Assembly (NCBI GenBank): GCA_016868035.1
Contig: VGID01000001.1
Coordinates: 1-64,000 of the forward strand
Reading direction: 5' to 3'
DNA length: 64,000 bases
DNA from: Betaproteobacteria bacterium
Lineage (GTDB): Bacteria; Pseudomonadota; Gammaproteobacteria; Burkholderiales; SG8-41
Shown here: positions 35,832-44,111 of the stretch, piece by piece
How the letters are laid out: every line of letters begins with the position of its first letter
Position numbering within the stretch: position 1 is the first letter of the stretch
Position numbers and translations under genes: made by a program
Notes under the pieces: model-generated
What the model was told of the DNA's origin: nothing
The model's input: only the letters and a program-made list of their open reading frames with translations
The model's database searches: none

Positions 35832-36319
35832 GCCTAATGGGAACGATCGAAACGCGCCTGAATAAGATGGGCTACGAGCTGCCGCCGCCGTTCGTATTCC
35901 CGAAAAACAACCGCACCGGCTGCACCCAGGCCGGCACGCTGCTCCTGTTGTCCGGGCACGGGCTCGACCTGCCGAAACTGCCCAACGTGCGGCAGACCGG
36001 AAAGTTCGGCGTGGACATCACGGTGGAGGAAGGCTACGCCACCGCGCGCGCAGTGGCCCTCACCATGATGGCGACGATCAAGGCGCATTGCGGAGACCTT
36101 GATCGTGTAAGGCGCGTGCTGCGCCTGTTCGGGATGTGCAACTGCACGTCGGACTTCGCCCAGCACCCGCAGGTCATCGATGGCGCCTCTGACTTGTTCT
36201 TCGAGCTCTGGGGCGCCGAGCACGGGAAGCACGCCCGCTCGGCGGTGGGGCATGTATCGCTTCCGCGCGGGATCGCGGTGGAGATAAACGGCGAGTTCGA
36301 GCTACACGCGTCCGGATAA
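35828..36319 (+). CDS. RidA-family protein
   Basis: A 163-residue single-domain RidA-like protein translationally coupled to the Bug receptor (ATGA overlap at 35828-35831). The core has 'TLLLLSGHGLD', 'EEGYATARAVALTMMATIKA', 'VRRVLRLFGMCNC' and the C-terminal 'HARSAVGHVSLPRGIAVEI', which retains an arginine at the position used for substrate carboxylate binding. It likely handles an enamine/imine or related reactive intermediate from the compound imported by the receptor (inference). Confidence 0.9.
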   Translation: MSLMGTIETRLNKMGYELPPPFVFPKNNRTGCTQAGTLLLLSGHGLDLPKLPNVRQTGKFGVDITVEEGYATARAVALTMMATIKAHCGDLDRVRRVLRLFGMCNCTSDFAQHPQVIDGASDLFFELWGAEHGKHARSAVGHVSLPRGIAVEINGEFELHASG

Positions 36320-36432
36320 ACGCGTGAGCGAAGCGGATGTGAGTTTTCCGGGGGCGGAAGTCATGCTTCAAGAGTATCGGAGCTGGTTGCTTTCTCGCAC
36401 CCTTCTTCCTCGGAAGACGATGATCGAAGAAA

Positions 36433-36457
36433 GAGGCCAGGTTCGATAGTTCCTGGC
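36433..36457. terminator. Hairpin between convergent RidA and OsmC-like genes
   Basis: Stem GGCCAGG/CCTGGCC with about ten bases in the loop. On the minus strand it is followed by TCTTTCTTC, so it could be the terminator of the OsmC-like gene; on the plus strand it lacks a T run. Confidence 0.4.
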
Positions 36458-36552
36458 CTTGGTTAGCCGATGCCGAGCAGGCAGTGCACGCTTGCCGGAC
36501 GGCGGGCCCGGCCCCTTTTTCCGCTGGCCCCTTTCCCGCCGCAGCGCGCGAT

Positions 36553-37113
36553 TTACTTTTCCGTTACACCCTCGAGTCGAAACGGCTTCCCGTTCACTTC
36601 GATGTGGCTGTGCAGCGGCACCTGCTGCGTGATCAGGCCCTCCGCGAAGCACCCGGCCTTGGCGTTCTTGATCAGGTGGGCGAGCTTTTCCGCGGGCTCG
36701 TCGCTCTCGACGCTGAGATACGTGTTGACGCCCTCCCAGCGGTTGAATACCGTGCCCTTGAGCACCGAGCCGCCCAGATGCTTGCGCAGGACGACGCGGC
36801 AGTCCGCGCCGCTCACCTTCATCTTCATCATGTGCGCGTACCGCGCAACCTGGGTGAGCAGTCAGAAGCCGATCGCCATCGCGAGATAGCTCATCGGCGA
36901 CGGATATCTGTCCGTGCCGCCGATGCGCGCGGGCTCGTCGCAGAACACCTCGAACTTGCCCGCGACACCGCGCTTGAGCTGCATCTCGCCCGAGACGATC
37001 TCGGTGTGCACGTCGTTCTCGTTGGTGATGCCCTGCGCGGGCAGCTCGGGCCTGTCGATCACGCGCTCGCCCGGCTTATCCGAAAAATCTTCGTTTCCCA
37101 GTGGTTTTGGCAT
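36553..37113 (-). CDS. OsmC-family selenoprotein (in-frame TGA = Sec84)
   Basis: Read through one in-frame TGA (36862-36864) the gene encodes 186 residues of an OsmC/Ohr-type thiol peroxidase. N-terminal half: MPKPLGNEDFSDKPGERV to 'YPSPMSYLAMAIGF'. C-terminal half: LLTQVARYAHMMKMKV to 'NAKAGCFAEGLI' and 'VPLHSHIEVNGKPF'. OsmC proteins reduce organic hydroperoxides with two redox-active Cys; the TGA sits at the first (residue 84) and Cys155 is the second. Downstream of the TGA a 5-bp stem with loop GGTAC begins its loop 19 nt after the codon, like a bacterial SECIS. The frame is otherwise intact, with GGAGGAG before the start. Sec insertion is inferred; SelA/B/C/D are outside the window. Confidence 0.85.
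36833..36847 (-). promoter_or_regulatory. Candidate bacterial SECIS hairpin for OsmC-like gene
   Basis: On the minus strand TGCGC-GGTAC-GCGCA folds as a 5-bp perfect stem with a five-base loop starting GGU. The loop begins 19 nt after the TGA. In E. coli fdhF the loop also starts with GGU and lies about 18 nt after its UGA. Confidence 0.7.
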
Positions 37114-37445
37114 CGATTCTCCTCCATAAGTGACGGCGCGACGCCGTCCATTTCATGAGACCGGCGGGATCGTCGAATCTTACACGGCGTGCGCGCGGCG
37201 TTGAAAGCTCGAAGTGCGGGGGCCGTTGGCCCGGGCCCTGACCGGGGCAAGTCCTTTCACGTGCGATCTCTACGCGCTGTTCCGGGTTCATGACCCAGGG
37301 TCGGGGCATTGGCGGATCAACAAGCCACTCGGAACTTTGAACTTCGAATCAGACTCCCATTAATTCCATTACCGCGGCAGCGCTCGATCGTCCGCCATCA
37401 GCCGCAGGCCGTCGCTCATGACAATAACTCGAGGAGGCAATTTGC
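37114..37445. other. Gene-free divergent region
   Basis: About 330 bases between the OsmC-like gene and the dienelactone hydrolase. It contains a degenerate heptad-like stretch around 37324-37345 (ACTTTGAACTTCGAATC) but no gene. Promoters for both neighbours are expected. Confidence 0.45.
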
Positions 37446-38336
37446 ATGGAACGAAAAAAGGCGCGCGATTTTCCGCAGGAAGTTCTCGACCTCTTCGACG
37501 GCTACGTGCACGGCACGATGGGCCGCCGCGGGTTTCTGGACCGTGCCGCGAAGTACGCGATCGGCGGGTTCACGGCCGCGGCGATGCTGGAGGCTCTCAG
37601 TCCCAATTTCGCTTGGGCGCAGCAGATTGCCAAGGACGACGCGCGGATCAAGGTGGAGTACCTGGCCTACCCTTCGCCACAGGGCTCGGGAACGATGCGC
37701 GGCTACTACGTGCGCCCGGCCAAGGCCGCGGGCAAGCTGCCCGGCGTGCTGGTAATTCACGAGAACCGCGGCCTTAATCCGTACATCGAGGACGTCGCTC
37801 GGCGCTTGGGCGTGGAAGGCTACGTCGCGTTTGCGCCGGACGCCCTCGCGCCGGCCGGCGGCTACCCCGGCGACGAGGACAAGGCGCGGGCGATGTTCGC
37901 CAAGCTCGACCGCAGTAAGATGGCCGAAGACCTGTTTGCCGGCGCCGGCTTCCTCAAGTCGCGCCCCGAGTGCTCGGGCCGGATCGGCGCGGTCGGCTTC
38001 TGCTTCGGCGGCTCGACCGTCAACCAGCTCGCCGTGCGGATGCCGGATCTCGCGGCGGGGGTGCCCTTCTATGGGAGCCAGGTCAGCGCCGAGGATACCG
38101 CGAAGATCAAGGGGTCCTTGCTGATCCATTACGCCGAGCACGACCCGCGCGTCAATTCCGGCTGGCCCGCGTGGGAAGCCGCGCTCAAGGCCAACGGCGT
38201 GAGATACCGGAAGTATCTATACCCGGGCACCTACCACGGCTTTCACAATGACACGACGCCGCGCTACGACGAGAACGCCGCGAAGCTCGCGTGGTCGCGC
38301 ACGCTTGCGTTCTACAAGGAGCACCTGAAGACCTGA
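37446..38336 (+). CDS. Dienelactone hydrolase family protein, Tat-exported
   Basis: A 296-residue alpha/beta hydrolase. The N-terminus carries a twin-arginine motif (MGRRGFLDRAAKYAIGGF) and a hydrophobic stretch to about residue 58 (FAWAQQ), so it is probably exported folded. The catalytic triad is Cys in GFCFGGS, Asp in EHDPRVNSG and His in YHGFHND. The family hydrolyses dienelactone to maleylacetate or acts on other small esters; 'VLVIHENRGLNPYIEDVARR' is a family block. The start has GAGGAGG eight bases upstream. Confidence 0.93.
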   Translation: MERKKARDFPQEVLDLFDGYVHGTMGRRGFLDRAAKYAIGGFTAAAMLEALSPNFAWAQQIAKDDARIKVEYLAYPSPQGSGTMRGYYVRPAKAAGKLPGVLVIHENRGLNPYIEDVARRLGVEGYVAFAPDALAPAGGYPGDEDKARAMFAKLDRSKMAEDLFAGAGFLKSRPECSGRIGAVGFCFGGSTVNQLAVRMPDLAAGVPFYGSQVSAEDTAKIKGSLLIHYAEHDPRVNSGWPAWEAALKANGVRYRKYLYPGTYHGFHNDTTPRYDENAAKLAWSRTLAFYKEHLKT

Positions 38337-38412
38337 ACGGATATCCGCGCCGCATCGCGGCGGGCGTTCGCCTTCCGCGAGGGCCATACAGTCCCCTCGC
38401 GGGGCCTGGTAA

Positions 38413-38438
38413 CTTTCTCTTGCTCGCCCAAGAGAAAG
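38413..38438. repeat. Intergenic hairpin repeat
   Basis: CTTTCTCTTG and CAAGAGAAAG form a perfect 10-bp stem with loop CTCGCC. The context (AACTTTCTCTTGCTCGCC) resembles a widespread proteobacterial intergenic repeat. Confidence 0.6.
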
Positions 38439-38563
38439 CAACCAAAGAGAAGGGCGCCCCGGTTCGCCGCCGCTACCTCGTGAACGCGTAGCGGTCCCCT
38501 GCGCTGCTCGGCGGCTCGCAGGAGCCCCCAAAGACCGTCACTGCGTCACCAGGTTTGAGCTAC

Positions 38564-38598
38564 TTTCGCCTTTCGCCTTTCGCCTTTCGACTTTCGCC
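38564..38598. repeat. Heptad repeat TTTCGCC, 5 units
   Basis: Units TTTCGCC x3, TTTCGAC, TTTCGCC. Same unit type as the arms at 48857-48994 and 47710-47793. Confidence 0.88.
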
Positions 38599-38648
38599 TT
38601 GCTTCTCTGGCTGCTCGGCGGCTCTCAGGGGCCCCGAGAAACCGCGCA

Positions 38649-38676
38649 CTCGTGACTCATCACCCATCACCCATTA
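38649..38676. repeat. Heptad repeat CTCATCA/CCCATCA, 4 units
   Basis: CTCGTGA, CTCATCA, CCCATCA, CCCATTA directly before the 3' end of the esterase-like gene (stop at 38686). Confidence 0.82.
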
Positions 38677-38685
38677 CCCAGCTTT

Positions 38686-39792
38686 TTATGGCTTGAGCGC
38701 GCGGTAGAGGAACGGCAGGCTCACGTCCATCCGGTAATCGATGTCCGAGTGGTTGTCGTCGAACTCCTCGTAGGTATGCCGGATGCCGGCCGCCGCGAGC
38801 CGCTTCGACAGGATGCGCGAGCCGTAATGGATGTGGTACTGGTCGCGCCAGCCGCAATCGATGTAGATGCCGCGCAGCGACTTGAGATTGGCGCGGTACC
38901 TCGCGACGAGGTTGACTGGATCGTGCGCGCGCCACCGTCTCCAGCGCTGCACCAGAAGCTCGCCGGTTTCGAGGTTGAACGGCACGCGAAAGCCGAGCGG
39001 GGCCCGCGGGTCCGGATCGTAGGTCGCCGCCATGCACAGGTTCATGATGCAAAGGCTCTCGGCGGTGGCGAGCTTTTCCTCCTTCCACACGTGCTGCAGG
39101 AAGCGCCTGATGCGCCCGTCGTCGCGCCCCGCGGCGAGCCCCTTGCGGCCGGATTCGCGGCGCGCGTCGTAGCGGCCCGCTTTTCTCTTCGGCACGCGAT
39201 GCTTGGCGAGCTCGTTGAGCGTGTTCGGCCAGTCGTGCCAGTAAACGAAATCAAAATACGCGTCTCCGGAATGGTCCGCGATCGCGCCCCAGTACCGTGC
39301 GTACTTCATGCCGTGGAGGATCGCGCCGTAGCCGCCGGATGATTTACCGAAGCAGCCGCGATGCTCGCGGCTCGCGAGCGTCCGGAACTCGCGGTCCACG
39401 AAGGAAATGATCTCGCGCGTGAGGTAGTCCGCGTAATTGCCGATCGCGGTGGAATTCACGTACTGGTTGCCGCCGAGCGCCGTGAAGCAGTCCGGGAGGA
39501 CGATGATCGCCGGCCCCATCTTCTTCTCGTGGATGAGCCGCGCCGCGCGCTCCGGCACGTTGTCGCCGAACGGCTTCCAGCCGATATGCCCGAGCCCGGA
39601 ACCGGTGAAGCCGACGAAGTCGTAGAGCACCGGGAAGCGGCGCCTGCCCGGATGCGCGTCGTACTGCGGCGGCAGCCACACCGCGAGCTTGCGCACGTGC
39701 GGATCGCCGAGCGGGTTGTCCCGGAGAATTTTCGAGTCGTGCTCCAGCACGACTACCGTGCCGGCAGGGCCTTTCGGGCGTTTCAGCGCCAT
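38686..39792 (-). CDS. Putative esterase (alpha/beta hydrolase)
   Basis: A 368-residue protein resembling the enterochelin-esterase/antigen-85-like esterase family. 'LAVWLPPQYDAHPGRRRFPV' and 'AIIVLPDCFTALGG' lead to the nucleophile elbow GKSSGGYGA. An Asp in 'IDCGWRDQYHI' and a His in DDNHSDIDYR would complete the triad. An insert of about 60 basic residues ('RVPKRKAGRYDARRESGRKG') follows the nucleophile region. It has no signal peptide. The substrate is unknown. Confidence 0.85.
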   Translation of the reverse strand: MALKRPKGPAGTVVVLEHDSKILRDNPLGDPHVRKLAVWLPPQYDAHPGRRRFPVLYDFVGFTGSGLGHIGWKPFGDNVPERAARLIHEKKMGPAIIVLPDCFTALGGNQYVNSTAIGNYADYLTREIISFVDREFRTLASREHRGCFGKSSGGYGAILHGMKYARYWGAIADHSGDAYFDFVYWHDWPNTLNELAKHRVPKRKAGRYDARRESGRKGLAAGRDDGRIRRFLQHVWKEEKLATAESLCIMNLCMAATYDPDPRAPLGFRVPFNLETGELLVQRWRRWRAHDPVNLVARYRANLKSLRGIYIDCGWRDQYHIHYGSRILSKRLAAAGIRHTYEEFDDNHSDIDYRMDVSLPFLYRALKP

Positions 39793-39828
39793 ATCACGAG
39801 TGATCGGTGCTCCCGGCGAACGCCGGGA

Positions 39829-39856
39829 TCATCCTTCATCCTCCATCCTTCATCCT
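39829..39856. repeat. Heptad repeat TCATCCT, 4 units
   Basis: TCATCCT, TCATCCT, CCATCCT, TCATCCT between two minus-strand hydrolase genes. Confidence 0.87.
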
Positions 39857-39875
39857 TCAGGTCGCTCGTGAGCCA

Positions 39876-40694
39876 CTAGCGGCCGGGCGTCTCCCGCTGC
39901 TCCCGCGGCATCACGTCGAGGCGGACCGCGATGCCATCGAGTTCCTTCGAAACCGCCGGGTAGCGCGCCATCACGAGCGGATCGTGCCCCGGAATGATGT
40001 GCCGCGGCGAGTCGGCGAGCCGCCGCAGCGTTTCGTAGCCCTCCACGACGCGCCCGAGATGAAAGGTCGTCGTATAGCAGCGCCCGGTCTCCATGTGCTC
40101 GTAGTAGTGGCTGGCGTCGGACGCGAGCACCACCCAGCCGCGCCGCGTGTGCACGCGCACCGCCTGGAGCCCCGCGGTATGTCCGCCGATGTGATGAACG
40201 CTCACGCCCGGCGCGATTTCTTCCGCCCCGTCATGGAACGCCACGCGGCCCTTGAACAGCAGCCGCACCATGCCGGCCACGTCGTCGGCCTCGAACGACC
40301 GGCTGAACTGCGCATGGCGCATGTAGCGTCCGGTGACGAACCGCATTTCCTCGTCCTGCAGGTGAAAGACGGCGCCGGGGAAATCCGCATGCGTCCCGAC
40401 GTGATCGTAGTGCATGTGCGTGATCACGACCTCGCGCACCGCCTCGGTCTTGACGCCCAGCAAGGCGAGGGCTGCGCGCGGAGCGCGCAGGAGCTCGCGC
40501 CCGCGCTTCGCGGCCATGTCGGCCGTGAACCCGGTATCGACCACGATCTCGCGCTCCGCGTTGCGGATCAGCCACACGAAGTAGTCCATGGGCATCGGCG
40601 CGTCATGGGGATCTCCGCCGATGAAATGGTCGGCGCGCCGCGCCTGGCGCTGCGCGTACTTGATGGCGAAGACCTCGTACTCTGGAATCGTCAC
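39876..40694 (-). CDS. MBL-fold metallohydrolase, N-acyl-homoserine-lactonase-like
   Basis: A 272-residue zinc hydrolase. The metal motif is THMHYDHVGTHADF (HxHxDH). Further ligands are His in 'HHIGGHTAGLQAV', Asp in LASDASHYYEHM and His in HIIPGHDPLV. The N-terminal 'VFAIKYAQRQARRADHFIGG' and the overall length match the AHL-lactonase-like branch, which opens lactone rings. Quorum quenching is possible, but other lactones are equally plausible. Confidence 0.9.
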   Translation of the reverse strand: MTIPEYEVFAIKYAQRQARRADHFIGGDPHDAPMPMDYFVWLIRNAEREIVVDTGFTADMAAKRGRELLRAPRAALALLGVKTEAVREVVITHMHYDHVGTHADFPGAVFHLQDEEMRFVTGRYMRHAQFSRSFEADDVAGMVRLLFKGRVAFHDGAEEIAPGVSVHHIGGHTAGLQAVRVHTRRGWVVLASDASHYYEHMETGRCYTTTFHLGRVVEGYETLRRLADSPRHIIPGHDPLVMARYPAVSKELDGIAVRLDVMPREQRETPGR

Positions 40695-40751
40695 GCTCGC
40701 CCCCGGCTTAACGTCAGCAAGAGAAAAGGTGTCAGACCCGCTTTCCTCGCG

Positions 40752-41726
40752 CTAGTCTTCGAGCTTGAAGCCCGTGTCCTTGATGAGCTTCGCCCAGCGA
40801 TCCTTCGAAGCCGCTAGCCACTCTCCGAACTCGCGCGGCGAATTGCCGATGGGGTAGGCGCCGGTCGCCGAGAGCTTTTCCTTGATGTCGGGCAGAGTGA
40901 TGATGCGCACCACCTCGGCATTGACGCGCGCGACGACGTCGGCGGGCGTCTTCGCCGGCGCCAGCATGCCCTGCCAGGAGCCGGTGACGAAGCCCGGCAG
41001 GTTGCCCGCCTCGGCGACCGTCGGCGTGTCGGGCAATGCCGGCACGCGCTGCTCGCTCGAGATCGCGATGAGCTTGAGTCTCCCGCTCTGCACGTGCGGC
41101 AGCGTCGCGAGCATGCCGTTGAAGAGCAGGTCGGCCTGCCCGCTCGCGACATCGAGAATGGATTGCGCGCCGCCCTTCGCCGGGATGTACACCCACTTGA
41201 TCCCCGTGCGGTGGGCGAAGAGCAGTCCGGCCATGTGCGGCGCGCTGCCGAGCCCAGTCGAGCCGACGTTGAGCCCCCCCGGGCGCGCCTTGGCGAGCGC
41301 GACGAGCTCCTTCACCGTCTTCACCGGCACGCTCGGGTGCGTGGCAAGCAGGTGCGGCGAGTACGAGATCGCGGTCACCGGCGCGAAATCCTTGATGATG
41401 TCGAACGGGAGCTTGGGAAAGATGCTGGGGCTGATCGAGAGATTGCCCACGTCCATCAGCACCACCGTGTAGCCGTCCGGCGCCGCGCGCGCGACGAACT
41501 CGGCGCCGATATTGCCGCTGGCGCCGGGGCGGTTGTCCACGAGCACCTGGTGGCGCCAGTTCTCGGTCATCTTCGCGCCGATGACGCGCGCGAGAATGTC
41601 GGAAGTGCCGCCGGGCGCGAACGGCACGACGATGCGGATCGGTTTTGCCGGGAAAGCCTGGGCGTGCGCCGCGCCCATCGGGAAAGCGGCGCACAGCGCC
41701 GCCGCGAGCAAGCGGTGGAGCTTCAT
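40752..41726 (-). CDS. Bug-family periplasmic receptor
   Basis: A 324-residue receptor with a clean signal peptide (MKLHRLLAAALCAAFPMG, cleaved near AHAQ). Ligand loop VPFAPGGTSDILAR, then VDNRPGASGNIGAEFVA, 'FDIIKDFAPVTAISYSPHLL' and 'GSTGLGSAPHMAGLLFA'. It is upstream of the MBL hydrolase on the same strand (57-base gap), so the imported compound might be a lactone or ester-linked acid (inference). Confidence 0.94.
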   Translation of the reverse strand: MKLHRLLAAALCAAFPMGAAHAQAFPAKPIRIVVPFAPGGTSDILARVIGAKMTENWRHQVLVDNRPGASGNIGAEFVARAAPDGYTVVLMDVGNLSISPSIFPKLPFDIIKDFAPVTAISYSPHLLATHPSVPVKTVKELVALAKARPGGLNVGSTGLGSAPHMAGLLFAHRTGIKWVYIPAKGGAQSILDVASGQADLLFNGMLATLPHVQSGRLKLIAISSEQRVPALPDTPTVAEAGNLPGFVTGSWQGMLAPAKTPADVVARVNAEVVRIITLPDIKEKLSATGAYPIGNSPREFGEWLAASKDRWAKLIKDTGFKLED

Positions 41727-41833
41727 TGGATCCCCCCTTGGTCCGGTGAGGTCCGGACCGGCAGCCAGTCTACGCGCGGGCGAAACCGCCGTCCAATACA
41801 GGGTTCGGGGTTCTGTGTTTTGCCTGCCGCCTC

Positions 41834-41910
41834 TCGTCAGTCGTCAGCCGTCAGTCGTCACGCATCACTCCTTTCCCGTCACTCGTCACCCATCACCCAT
41901 CACCCATTAC
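41834..41910. repeat. Heptad repeat, 11 units, TCGTCAG to CCATCAC
   Basis: Eleven consecutive 7-bp units drift from TCGTCAG through TCGTCAC to CCATCAC/CCATTAC. The array overlaps the stop codon of the next minus-strand gene (stop at 41907-41909). Confidence 0.9.
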
Positions 41911-42536
41911 CGCTTTTTAAGCGGCGGCAACGGCGGCGGCGCTCCCCCCGGCAGCGGCGTGCGGTCCACGTTGAGCGTCATCGAAACTAGGCCGTAGTAC
42001 CCGTTCACCGCGATGAGGTCCATGACGCCGCGCTCGCCGAACCGGTCGAGCGCCCGCTGGTAGGTCGCGTCGCTCACGCACTGCGTCTCGTGGAGCTCGC
42101 GCGAGAAGTGGTAGACGATCGTCTCGTCCGCCGACATCTTCGCCGGCCGGCGGCCGTGCGCGATGTCCTCACCGATCGCCGGATCGAGCCCGGCTTCCAG
42201 CGCGAGACGGTGGTGCGCGGACCACTCGTACTGGCAGCTCCAGTGGCGTGCGGTAATGATGATCGCGAGCTCGTTCAACTTCGGCGGCAGCGAGCTGCGA
42301 AAGCGGATCTCCGCGCCGAGGCTCTGGATGATCTGCCCGATGCCGGGACTTCGCAGCCAGACGTTGAAGGGTCCGCCGAGCGGACCCGGCCGCGCGGCGG
42401 CGGAGCCCTTCACCGCGCCGCGCGGGCCCGACCGGATCGCGTCGGCGAGCGCGCGCTGCTCCGGCGTCAGGTTCTCGAGGGGGATCGGCTTGAACCGCTG
42501 CTCAGCGGCGGGCGCTTCGCCTTTCGGCTTGGCCAT
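41907..42536 (-). CDS. Carboxymuconolactone decarboxylase family protein
   Basis: A 209-residue member of the CMD/AhpD-like fold: 'LPPKLNELAIIITARHWSCQ' followed by YEWSAHHRLALEAGL is the hallmark, with a Cys and His in the active helix. The longer N-terminus ('FKPIPLENLTPEQRALADAI') is typical of a group of uncharacterised carboxymuconolactone decarboxylases. The C-terminal Pro-rich tail ends in repeat-derived sequence (PPLPPLKKR). It lies upstream of a Bug receptor on the same strand. Confidence 0.88.
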   Translation of the reverse strand: MAKPKGEAPAAEQRFKPIPLENLTPEQRALADAIRSGPRGAVKGSAAARPGPLGGPFNVWLRSPGIGQIIQSLGAEIRFRSSLPPKLNELAIIITARHWSCQYEWSAHHRLALEAGLDPAIGEDIAHGRRPAKMSADETIVYHFSRELHETQCVSDATYQRALDRFGERGVMDLIAVNGYYGLVSMTLNVDRTPLPGGAPPPLPPLKKR

Positions 42537-42603
42537 CGTTCGTTCCTCGTTGATATCAGTTGCATGGAGTCAGGGTGATATTCCGTCATCCCCGCGAAAG
42601 CCT

Positions 42604-42766
42604 CACCGCCAAGAGGCGAAGGACGTCGGGGAAGACAAAAGCCTCACCGCGAAGGACGCGAGGGACGCGAGGGAAAACTCAATAATTAGTCGTTGTTCTT
42701 TGTGTCCTTTGCGTCCCTGGCGACCCGTCGTATGCTTTCCTTGGCGATCTTTGCGTCCTTGGCGGT
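42604..42766. repeat. Two-arm repeat with 9-bp period
   Basis: The left arm contains GCGAAGGAC, GCGAGGGAC, GCGAGGG (about 42649-42673). The right arm contains TCCTTTGCG, TCCCTGGCG and later TCCTTGGCG, TCTTTGCG, TCCTTGGCG (about 42706-42765), the reverse complement with changes. The period is nine rather than seven. Confidence 0.75.
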
Positions 42767-42813
42767 AGAGCTATTCCGTCCGTCGTCACTCGTCATGCAA
42801 TCGGGCCTTGCCC

Positions 42814-42909
42814 GTTCAAGGTTCAAGGTTCAAGGTTCAAGGTTGGAGCGGTCCGTGGTACTACGGTTTTCACTTTGAACGTTGAACTTTGAACATCGAA
42901 CGCGGAACA
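42814..42909. repeat. Two-arm heptad element: GTTCAAG x4 and TTGAACG x5
   Basis: Left arm 42814-42841 (four perfect GTTCAAG) and right arm 42875-42909 (TTGAACG, TTGAACT, TTGAACA, TCGAACG, CGGAACA), spacer 33 bases. Same type as 12856-12957. A CGTCAGY array follows at 42921-42941. Confidence 0.92.
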
Positions 42910-42960
42910 TGCCGGCGGCGCGTCAGCCGTCAGTCGTCACGCCGCTGACGCCGGCCGGCG

Positions 42961-43959
42961 TCAGCGGATGTCGAGCAGCTCCGCGAGGTTCTTCCACAGG
43001 ATCTTCTCCTTCTCCTCCGGCGTGAGCGACTCGAGGCCCTGCACCCACGCGACCGGAGACGGATGCCACAGCACGAACGGCCAGTCGCTGCCCAGCACCA
43101 CCCGGTCGGCGCCCACGCGGTCGATGAGAAAGCGCAGCGCCTCCTCGCTCGGCACGACAGTGTCGTAGTAGAGGCGCTTCTGGTACGCGCTCGGCGGCTG
43201 CGGGGTGCTGCGCGTCGCCGGCCGCTCGTTCCAGTTGCGGTCGAGCCGCCCCATCGCGAAGCAAGCGGGACCGCCGCCGTGCGCGATGCAGACCTTGAGA
43301 TCCGGGCACTTCTCCAGCACCCCGCCGCAGATCAGCACCGCGGTGACGATCGCGTCGTCCAGGATCACGCCGAGGCTGTTGAAGAGCCCGTGGCGGTTGA
43401 TCCGCTGCATCAGGAAATTGTTCTGCGGCTGCGGGTGGTAGAAGAGGACCGCCCCCATCTGCTCGGCGGCCTTGAAGAAGGGGAGGAATTTCGGCTCGTC
43501 CCACTGCTCGCCGTTCACCTGCGTGTCGAGCGACGCGCCCTTCAGGCCCAGCTTCGTCACCGCGCGCTCGAGCTCCGCGATGGCGGGCTTCACGTCCTGC
43601 GCGGGCAGCGTGGCGAGCCCCGCGAAGCGCCCCTTGTTCTGGCGGACCGTCGCGCCGATCTCGTCGTTCACTTCGCGCGCCAGGGCAAGTCCCTGCGCCG
43701 CTTCGAGGTGATAGCCGACGAACGGCATGTGGACGGAGAGCACCTGCACGTCCACCTTCTGCGCGTCCATGTCCTGCAGGCGCTGCTCCACCGTGTAGCG
43801 CACCTTGTCCGAGGTGAACCCCGTGCGCATGCCGCCCCCCACGAATGTACCCAGGCCCGCGCCCGGCTCGTGACGAAAGCCGTGCCATTCCTTCTTTGCA
43901 TCGACGGCCTTCCACAGGGACTCCGGGACGATGTGGGCATGGATGTCTATCGTTTTCAT
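42961..43959 (-). CDS. Amidohydrolase, ACMSD-like
   Basis: A 332-residue TIM-barrel amidohydrolase of the 2-amino-3-carboxymuconate-6-semialdehyde decarboxylase-like group. Metal ligands: HxH in IDIHAHIVPE, His in VLFYHPQPQNN, His in CIAHGGGPACF and Asp in VLGSDWPFVLWH. Such enzymes decarboxylate or hydrolyse carboxylated aromatic-derived acids. The start at 43959 (MKTIDIHAHIVPE) is typical; the upstream extension is rejected. Divergent from the small lipoprotein-like gene at 44112. Confidence 0.92.
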   Translation of the reverse strand: MKTIDIHAHIVPESLWKAVDAKKEWHGFRHEPGAGLGTFVGGGMRTGFTSDKVRYTVEQRLQDMDAQKVDVQVLSVHMPFVGYHLEAAQGLALAREVNDEIGATVRQNKGRFAGLATLPAQDVKPAIAELERAVTKLGLKGASLDTQVNGEQWDEPKFLPFFKAAEQMGAVLFYHPQPQNNFLMQRINRHGLFNSLGVILDDAIVTAVLICGGVLEKCPDLKVCIAHGGGPACFAMGRLDRNWNERPATRSTPQPPSAYQKRLYYDTVVPSEEALRFLIDRVGADRVVLGSDWPFVLWHPSPVAWVQGLESLTPEEKEKILWKNLAELLDIR

Positions 43960-44111
43960 GGGCTTCCTTCGTTTTTCCCGGGGGTCAAGAACGACGGAGG
44001 GTAGCACGGCCGTCGCGTGGCGGGTTTGCCCACGCTATGGGATGATTTGCCGCCCCCCGGCTGTTTACAGCGGAGCACCCCTCGAACCACCATCTCAAGA
44101 AGGAGGCAAAA

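Larger units (their letters stand above)
38337..38685. other. Intergenic region with hairpin and heptad arrays
   Basis: About 350 bases without a gene. It holds a 10-bp hairpin (38413-38438) of a kind repeated in many proteobacterial intergenic regions, an array TTTCGCC (38564-38598) and an array CTCATCA/CCCATCA (38649-38676). Confidence 0.6.
42537..42960. other. Intergenic region of repeat elements
   Basis: About 420 bases without a gene. It contains a 9-bp-period two-arm element (about 42604-42766), the heptad two-arm element (42814-42909) and a short CGTCAGT array (42921-42941). Confidence 0.7.

Noticed and set aside
36862-36864. Simple nonsense mutation in the OsmC-like gene
   Set aside because: The stop sits exactly at the redox Cys, the frame beyond is intact, and a SECIS-like hairpin follows at the proper distance; a second gene in the window shows the same arrangement.
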